From positions 62,001 to 126,000 of the forward strand of contig NZ_QRCT01000051.1 in the NCBI RefSeq assembly GCF_003363435.1: 64,000 bases of DNA. The letters are read 5' to 3'. Positions within the stretch are counted from its first letter, which is position 1. Each line of letters opens with the position of its first letter. Made by a program: the position numbers and the translations under genes. This stretch comes from Anaerosacchariphilus polymeriproducens. GTDB taxonomy: Bacteria; Bacillota; Clostridia; Lachnospirales; Lachnospiraceae. This document shows positions 58,761 to 64,000 of the stretch, in pieces. Under the pieces are notes generated by a model. The model was not told where the DNA came from and did no database searches. It was given only the letters and a program-made list of their open reading frames with translations.

Positions 58761-59792
58761 CTACAATTCTATACGATAAGCCGGTACAAAAGGATGCTTT
58801 GCATCAATTCCCTTCATCTGGCATAACTGTTCGTAGGCTTCTTGATTCAAAATTCTCGTTCCCACTTTGAAAATTTTCTCTCCATTCGGGGCAAAACTCC
58901 GCTTGTATTTGTAGATTCCATCTTCATTCTGATAACCTCCACCCAATACGAAACGTTTCAAATTCTTTTCTTTGGCCCAAAGAATCATCTGATACTTTAA
59001 AAAATCATTTGGTCTATATTCAAAATATTCTCGTATGGTTCCTCCAAGATAAGAATACATTGTACTTTGAGACATTAAAGCTAGCTCTGTTGAAATCATC
59101 CGGCCATTCATAAATATATGGAAGTAGCAAAAATTTTCCGGTAGATTTTTTTGAAGATTCCGGAAAAAATCCGGTTCGAAATAATAAGCTTCTCCTGCCT
59201 CTCTCCGCTCCATCGTTGAGTAATATATTTCTAGAAATTGTTCTAAATACTCTCCTTTTGGATCTACTCGAAACTCCAGATCATTCTTCTGCGCTTTTTT
59301 AAGATTTTTCCTAACTTTATGCTCAAATTCCATCCACATATCTTCCATTGGCATGTTCAATTCTCTTACAATGTTTTTCATTGCTTCTTCTATCATTCCC
59401 GGATATCCACAATGTTCCGTCCCAAATAGACTAAATTTCACTACTTCTGAGACCACTTTATTTTTCATTAACCATTCGTCTGTCTTATTCCAAAAGGTAG
59501 AAATCTTTTCTAGCTCCAACTTCCCCTTAACAAACGGTCCACCATAACCATAAGCCGTTATAATATCCTTAAATTCCGGAGCGAATGGGATTTCACGAAG
59601 TAAAAAAGGATAAAGAACTGCATGTTCATTATCTTTCAAATAAACGCAGTAACCTTCTTGATTTTCCCTGCAGAACAAATTAAGATAAGCAGGTTTCAAC
59701 ATCAATTCATCCTCAAAATCAGTTTCTACTATTCTAGTCCATTCTTTATATTCTTTTTCGTTCTTACTATTGTAAATTTCGAATTTTTCCAC
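58761..59792 (-). CDS. FemAB/BioF2-like GNAT acyltransferase
   Basis: 343 aa. The preferred start is GTG at 59792, behind GGAGG, overlapping the aminotransferase gene by 26 bases. A double GNAT (FemAB/BioF2-type) fold is indicated by HKVRKNLKKAQKND, YYSTMERREAGEAYYF, YLGGTIREYFEYRPNDFLKY and FVLGGGYQNEDGIYKYKR. In this place it may acylate the amino group of a sugar, a step done by LegH in the known pathway; no LbH acetyltransferase is present in the window. Function is inferred from context. Confidence 0.75.
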   Translation of the reverse strand: MEKFEIYNSKNEKEYKEWTRIVETDFEDELMLKPAYLNLFCRENQEGYCVYLKDNEHAVLYPFLLREIPFAPEFKDIITAYGYGGPFVKGKLELEKISTFWNKTDEWLMKNKVVSEVVKFSLFGTEHCGYPGMIEEAMKNIVRELNMPMEDMWMEFEHKVRKNLKKAQKNDLEFRVDPKGEYLEQFLEIYYSTMERREAGEAYYFEPDFFRNLQKNLPENFCYFHIFMNGRMISTELALMSQSTMYSYLGGTIREYFEYRPNDFLKYQMILWAKEKNLKRFVLGGGYQNEDGIYKYKRSFAPNGEKIFKVGTRILNQEAYEQLCQMKGIDAKHPFVPAYRIEL

Positions 59793-60711
59793 TGAGCAAC
59801 GCCTCCAAGTTGTCGCATAACTGTTGCATCTGCTCCGGTGTAGCATCCTGATGCACCGGAAGATTCAATATACTGTTTCCTATATCCATGAACATTTGGT
59901 ACTTCTTTTCTCTAAGTGGTTCAATCATCGTATGGTATAAACTGACTACACCAAAATCCATTGCATTTAGTTCAAAATAAAATTCCGATTTATCTACTTT
60001 CTTAAAACGGATTGGAAATGTTTGTGGCGTCTGACCTTTATATTTCTCTTCCGGTCTTAATATCGTAATGTATCTTCCTAACTTGCTTAATCTTTCTTCT
60101 AAGACTTGTGCATTCTTCTTTCTAATATCAGCTATTTTCTTAAAATCATAAGAAAATGGAGACACCTGCTGATAAATTCCTTCTTTAACCAAAAACTTAT
60201 GGTTTTTTACTTTCAACATACCTCCATTTGATAACGGGAGCATCTTATGAAGAGAATAAAACACGGCATCAGCATAAATCCCGCATTTTTGATCTACATA
60301 ATCGGTAAATAATGCATGTGCACAATCTTCTATGATATAGCAATCATTTTCCAAAGCCATATGACATATATCTCGATAACAAGGATCTATATATCCAAAG
60401 TAATGTACTATTAAAAGTACTTTTTTACCTTGGATCTGATCCATTTTTTCTTTTATATCTTCTTTATTCATATTCAGATTCTCGTCCAATAAATAGAACA
60501 CATGATCCGTTTTGGTCTCTATAATCGGGTCATATATGCCGCTTCCTTCATTGGATGACCAACCAATATAAGCCGGCAACAGCAAAGTCGCATTCTCCTC
60601 TTTTAGTTTATCTAACAATGATTTAAAGGCTTCTCTGGCACTTTCAAAATATAAAACTGGTTCAAAACAATTCTCTTTCATACTTGCTGTTTTGGTTATT
60701 GTTGTTGTCAT
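59767..60711 (-). CDS. Short DegT/DnrJ/EryC1-like aminotransferase
   Basis: 314 aa. A PLP lysine is seen in FYSLHKMLPLSNGGML and the aspartate in YIIEDCAHALF. The length is 50-70 residues less than LegC and WecE-type enzymes, and the usual SVPN/TGWVSS start is absent. So it is a divergent sugar aminotransferase, not a clear LegC. Start at 60711 behind AAGGGGGACAA; 12 bases after the LegG-like gene. Confidence 0.75.
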   Translation of the reverse strand: MTTTITKTASMKENCFEPVLYFESAREAFKSLLDKLKEENATLLLPAYIGWSSNEGSGIYDPIIETKTDHVFYLLDENLNMNKEDIKEKMDQIQGKKVLLIVHYFGYIDPCYRDICHMALENDCYIIEDCAHALFTDYVDQKCGIYADAVFYSLHKMLPLSNGGMLKVKNHKFLVKEGIYQQVSPFSYDFKKIADIRKKNAQVLEERLSKLGRYITILRPEEKYKGQTPQTFPIRFKKVDKSEFYFELNAMDFGVVSLYHTMIEPLREKKYQMFMDIGNSILNLPVHQDATPEQMQQLCDNLEALLSGKIRNLQ

Positions 60712-60723
60712 GGATTGTCCCCC

Positions 60724-61884
60724 TTATAAGTCATAAAATTTTTTCTTCAAGTCTATTGTTTGATTCTTCAAAAAAGTCTCAATTACTTCTACGATTCTTT
60801 CTGAAGCATTTCCATTTCCATATGGATTTTCCATCTTCTTTAGAGAATTCCTGAATTCTTTATTTCTGGCTTTTTGAAAAGCTCTTCGCATCTCTTCTTT
60901 AACAGGTTCACATGAAATTACAGACGGTGCCATAATTCTTCCTTTCTGCCTGTCTCCGATATTTATTGTTGGAATCTGAAAGGTCGGTACTTCTACGATT
61001 CCGCTCGAAGAATTTCCAATTACCATCTCACTATAACTGACTGCACTTAAGTAACGAAGCATACCTAGAGAAGTAAACACTACAGCATTATTATGGGTCT
61101 TAACATACTCCTCTAACATTTGATTGATAATACGTCCACTAGTATCTGCATTCGCTTTCGTGAAGATAAACTTCATGTCACTCTGCTCTTCACACACTTC
61201 AAGTAAATCTTTACATTGCTGATTCACTTGACCCTCTTCCAAAGTGACCGGATGGAATGTCAAAACACCATAAGGTTTATCCAGCTTAAATTGAATCGAA
61301 TTTTCTAATTCTTCCTTCGTCATAAGCTTAGTTTCCTGAATAGTCTCTACTCCCAGCGAACCAAAGTTAAAAACTCTATCAGGGGCTTCCCCTAATTGAA
61401 TCACACGCCTTCTATAATCTTCTGCAATGGTAAAATGCAGATAACTCATCTTTGTAATGGAATGCCGAATACTCTCATCTATCGCACCTTCCGTCGTCTC
61501 TCCACCACACAAATGTGCAATAGGAATCCTCATATTTGACGCTACACAGCAGACTGCCATTGCCTCAAAGCGATCACCAAGAACAAGCAAAAGGTCCGGT
61601 TTCAACCGTTGAAAATAATCCGCAAAACTAATCATCGCTAATCCCATGCTTTTGGAAACAGATGTCTCCGTATCAGAACTTAAAAGTATTTCAATTTTTT
61701 CGTCCAATTCAAAACCATCTTCCTCGATTTCTCGATAGGTCATACCAAATTCGGGCGACAAATGCATTCCTGTAGCTACAATTCTTACATCAAAATCATC
61801 TATCTTTTTTAAATTTCTTATTACTCTTTTTAAGAGTCCATATTCTGCTCTCGTCGCTGTTAGTACTGAAATTTTCTTTTTCAT
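60724..61884 (-). CDS. NeuC/LegG-type hydrolysing NDP-sugar 2-epimerase
   Basis: 386 aa GT-B fold. SVLTATRAEYGLLKRVIRNL, VLGDRFEAMAVC, HLCGGETTEGAIDESIRHS and IGNSSSGIVEVPTF are the NeuC family blocks. It removes the nucleotide while inverting C2, giving the free amino sugar used by the NeuB-type synthase. Its ATG overlaps the stop of the NeuB gene (ATGA). With LegB in the cluster, LegG is the more likely type than NeuC. Confidence 0.92.
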   Translation of the reverse strand: MKKKISVLTATRAEYGLLKRVIRNLKKIDDFDVRIVATGMHLSPEFGMTYREIEEDGFELDEKIEILLSSDTETSVSKSMGLAMISFADYFQRLKPDLLLVLGDRFEAMAVCCVASNMRIPIAHLCGGETTEGAIDESIRHSITKMSYLHFTIAEDYRRRVIQLGEAPDRVFNFGSLGVETIQETKLMTKEELENSIQFKLDKPYGVLTFHPVTLEEGQVNQQCKDLLEVCEEQSDMKFIFTKANADTSGRIINQMLEEYVKTHNNAVVFTSLGMLRYLSAVSYSEMVIGNSSSGIVEVPTFQIPTINIGDRQKGRIMAPSVISCEPVKEEMRRAFQKARNKEFRNSLKKMENPYGNGNASERIVEVIETFLKNQTIDLKKKFYDL

Positions 61885-62876
61885 ATTTCAATCATCTCAT
61901 CTTCCTGGAAGTCTCGTTTCGCCTTCTGTCCCAAAATTTCTTCCCATCTCATAGGAGAAATTCCGTTTCCCGGTCTTTTGGTCGTAAGATTTTCTTCGGT
62001 AAAAGTCTCTCCCTTTTTAATCTCTTTGTCTGCTACAATACTTTTTCTGGCTACGATTATATTTCCAGCCTCAGATGAAGTCACTCTTTTGATTCCATCT
62101 CCTAAGGCAGGCTCTATTTTTCGAATTGCCTCAACCATTTGTTTCAATTGGTCAGGTTCCAGACTTGCTCTATGATCAGGTCCTTCCATACCAGAATCTA
62201 ATGTAAAATGTTTTTCAATAATAACCGCACCAAGAGCTGCTGCCGCTATAGGAACATGAATTCCTAATGTATGATCAGAATATCCTACTTTACATTGAAA
62301 TGCTTCTTTTAATGTATTCATTGCTCTCAAATTTACTTCTTCTAACGGAGCCGGATATTCTGTAGTACAGTGGAGCAGAGAAATCTCACCACTTCCATTT
62401 GTATTTAACACTTGAACTGCTTGTTGGATTTCTTCCATCGTACTCATTCCCGTAGAAAGAATCACTGGTTTATTCGTCTTCGCAATTTCTATCAAATAAG
62501 GAAGATCCGTTATCTCATTCGAAGGAATCTTCCAGAACGGCATATCCAATTCCTTCAAGAATTCTAAGCTTTCTAAATCCGATGGAGTAGACAAAAATTG
62601 AATGGAAAGCTTCTCACAATATCTTTTTAATTCTATGAAATTTTCTTCCGAAAGCTGAAGTTTTTTTATCATTTCCAACTGACTTCCGGCTTCTCCAGTT
62701 GTCTCTTTTTGATAGCTGGCCTTCTGTGCATATTTTGAAACCTCTCTCTCAGGTACAAAAGTCTGGAACTTAACGATATCCGCTCCTGCTTTCTTGGCTT
62801 CTTCTATCAATCTTTTTGCCAGCTTCATATCTCCATTATGATTTACACCTGCTTCCGCAATGATTAAAACTCCCAT
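61881..62876 (-). CDS. NeuB/LegI-type nonulosonate synthase
   Basis: 331 aa. IIAEAGVNHNGDMKLAKRLI, FQTFVPEREVSK, STPSDLESLEFL, HCTTEYPAPLEEVN, GYSDHTLGIHVP, EKHFTLDSGMEGPDHRAS and a C-terminal SAF domain (RKSIVADKEIKKGETFTE). It joins PEP with a 6-deoxy-di-N-acyl mannose-type sugar. First enzyme gene after the methyltransferase. No cupin, unlike the other copy. Confidence 0.93.
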   Translation of the reverse strand: MGVLIIAEAGVNHNGDMKLAKRLIEEAKKAGADIVKFQTFVPEREVSKYAQKASYQKETTGEAGSQLEMIKKLQLSEENFIELKRYCEKLSIQFLSTPSDLESLEFLKELDMPFWKIPSNEITDLPYLIEIAKTNKPVILSTGMSTMEEIQQAVQVLNTNGSGEISLLHCTTEYPAPLEEVNLRAMNTLKEAFQCKVGYSDHTLGIHVPIAAAALGAVIIEKHFTLDSGMEGPDHRASLEPDQLKQMVEAIRKIEPALGDGIKRVTSSEAGNIIVARKSIVADKEIKKGETFTEENLTTKRPGNGISPMRWEEILGQKAKRDFQEDEMIEI

Positions 62877-62930
62877 TCTGTCACCTCTATCCTGTATAGT
62901 TATCTTACCCGTTTCACTTATTTTTTCCTC

Positions 62931-63602
62931 TTACTTCTCAGCTGATACTACAAAATATTCAATTACCAACTTGCTTCCCTGATCGGTCCGCTTCAAGATA
63001 TCTACCTGAATATTGTAAAACCCAATTTCACTTAAAATTTTTTCTATCTCTCCATCTTCAAAAAAATGTGCTGTCTGTCCTCCTGCTGTAGGACCACTTT
63101 TGATATTAATAAATGTATTATGTTCTAATTCTTCTCCATCTTTGTAACCGGTCGTATTGGTAGTAAACAAACTAGAAGTCAGTAATTTTCCACCTTGTTT
63201 TAGCATATGATAAATATCTGTATACATTGATTTGATATGAGCGATTCGGTTCGAATAAATGACTGCATTATCAATCACCCCATCAAACATTTCCGACGGA
63301 TAGTCTAATTGTAAGCCGTCTTTTACCTGAACATCAGCTACTAGATTTTCCTGCTGCAACATTACTTTGAGGCGCTCAATCGCTGATGCGGAGCCATCAA
63401 AAGCATACGTATCAAATCCTTCTTTGGCCAAATACCATGTATGCGCACCTGCACCACAACCAAAATCTAAAATTTTCGTATTTGCTCTGTCTTTTTTATA
63501 AAAATTACGTGCAACGAAACGGATGACTTCTTCACAGGGCCACTTGCCACCCCATCCGTTTTTAAACTGCTCTTCCCAAAATTCATTGAATGATTTTTCC
63601 AA
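62931..63602 (-). CDS. SAM-dependent methyltransferase
   Basis: 223 aa class I methyltransferase: SAM motif ILDFGCGAGAHTWYLAKEG, acidic FDGS, then DGVIDNAVIYS and LKQGGKLLTSSLF. The start is probably TTG at 63602 with GGGAG eight bases away; a GTG at 63611 has its GGGA directly adjacent and is less likely. It is the gene next to flagellin and heads the glycan cluster, so a role in O- or N-methylating the flagellin sugar is reasonable, as found for some Clostridium legionaminic derivatives. Confidence 0.82.
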   Translation of the reverse strand: MEKSFNEFWEEQFKNGWGGKWPCEEVIRFVARNFYKKDRANTKILDFGCGAGAHTWYLAKEGFDTYAFDGSASAIERLKVMLQQENLVADVQVKDGLQLDYPSEMFDGVIDNAVIYSNRIAHIKSMYTDIYHMLKQGGKLLTSSLFTTNTTGYKDGEELEHNTFINIKSGPTAGGQTAHFFEDGEIEKILSEIGFYNIQVDILKRTDQGSKLVIEYFVVSAEK

Positions 63603-63620
63603 TTTTGTCACTCCCTACAA

Positions 63621-63650
63621 AGAAAGCTGTCTTAAAAGTTTAAGACAGCC
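63621..63650 (-). terminator. Terminator of the flagellin gene
   Basis: Minus strand: GCTGTCTTAAA, short centre, TTTAAGACAGC, then TTTCTTTG. It is about 70 bases past the flagellin stop and just before the methyltransferase start, so glycan genes are expressed by read-through or an unseen promoter. Confidence 0.8.
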
Positions 63651-63719
63651 TTTGTTTATTTTTATTATTATCTTACACTATTAAACTTTTTACGCTGATT
63701 TTTTAATGTCAAATTATAC

Positions 63720-64000
63720 TTATTGCAGTAAGCTTAATACGCCTTGTGTAGATTGGTTCGCCTGAGCAAGCATTGACTGTCCGGCCTGTGAAAGAATGTT
63801 ATTCTTGCTGTAGTTAACCATTTCTTTCGCCATATCTACGTCACGGATACGTGATTCTGCTGCAGAAGCATTTTCTGAAGCTGTATCTAAGTTTGCAATG
63901 GTATGTTCTAATCTATTCTGTAATGCACCAAGTGCGGAACGTTGTTCAGATACTAAGTTAATAGCTGATTGAATCATATCGATAGAGCTTCCTGCTGAAG
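63720..64000 (-). CDS. Flagellin, C-terminal part (cut by window edge)
   Basis: The last 93 residues of a normal flagellin: QRSALGALQNRLEHTIANL, ASAAESRIRDVDMAKEMV and the end SQAGQSMLAQANQ with LLQ. The frame is open to position 64000. In contrast to the gene at 48323-49090, the D0/D1 C-terminal domain is canonical, so this is the main filament subunit and likely target of the glycan cluster. Confidence 0.95.
   Translation of the reverse strand, partial: SAGSSIDMIQSAINLVSEQRSALGALQNRLEHTIANLDTASENASAAESRIRDVDMAKEMVNYSKNNILSQAGQSMLAQANQSTQGVLSLLQ

Overview
The window reads as a chromosomal segment of a low-GC, Gram-positive, anaerobe-type Firmicute, most likely class Clostridia and plausibly a Lachnospiraceae-like motile gut or environmental bacterium. 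The reasons are the gene order rpmG-secE-nusG-rplK-rplA-rplJ-rplL-rpoB-rpoC, strong GGAGG ribosome-binding sites, vegetative promoters of TTGACA-17-TATAAT type, type IV pilus genes without an outer-membrane secretin, and flagellin plus nonulosonic-acid genes. The genus is not determinable by eye. Nearly all genes lie on the minus strand.

Layout by position. 1-8.55 kb: transcription/translation block with promoters before rpmG, rplJ and rpoB, an L10 leader with an attenuator, and a terminator after rplL. 8.66-10.14 kb: an orphan FliD-like gene on the plus strand. 10.16-13.66 kb: a very AT-rich cassette of a secreted four-cysteine protein followed by two FtsX-like half-permeases and an ATPase. 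13.79-14.13 kb: a type I toxin-antitoxin module. 14.35-32.88 kb: a complete Gram-positive type IV pilus operon (pilB, pilT, pilC, pilA, pilD, a pilM-pilN fusion, pilO, four minor pilins, then a 1483-aa secreted protein in the position of PilY1). 32.9-36.0 kb: a VWA/MoxR pair and a metallo-beta-lactamase-fold hydrolase. 36.1-39.3 kb: a double-glycine peptide with a peptidase-containing ABC exporter and a very short HlyD-like partner. 39.3-40.2 kb: debris (an IS256-type terminal-repeat remnant and a broken GNAT gene).

40.2-47.2 kb: two large surface proteins, an Ig-like repeat protein that is much richer in GC than its surroundings and an InlB-repeat protein whose long leader holds an intrinsic terminator. 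47.5-49.2 kb: a 145-bp palindromic element, a small membrane-anchored protein and a short flagellin-like gene. 49.41-49.76 kb: a second copy of the same type I toxin-antitoxin module. 50.5-63.6 kb: a flagellin-glycosylation-type island with two nonulosonate synthase/cytidylyltransferase pairs, a PtmE-like and a LegB-like enzyme, an aminotransferase, an acyltransferase, a NeuC-type epimerase, a methyltransferase and a CDP-ribitol/polyol-phosphate branch. 63.7-64 kb: the C-terminal end of a normal flagellin.

Read together, most of the window concerns the cell surface: a pilus and its likely tip, adhesins, flagellar filament and cap components, and the sugars that probably decorate the filament. 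Two peptide-export cassettes and two toxin modules are interspersed. The least ordinary items are the paired toxin-antitoxin loci with covarying terminators and matching RNA 5' ends, the PilY1-like tip arrangement, the double-glycine peptide cassette, and the dual nonulosonate plus CDP-polyol island.
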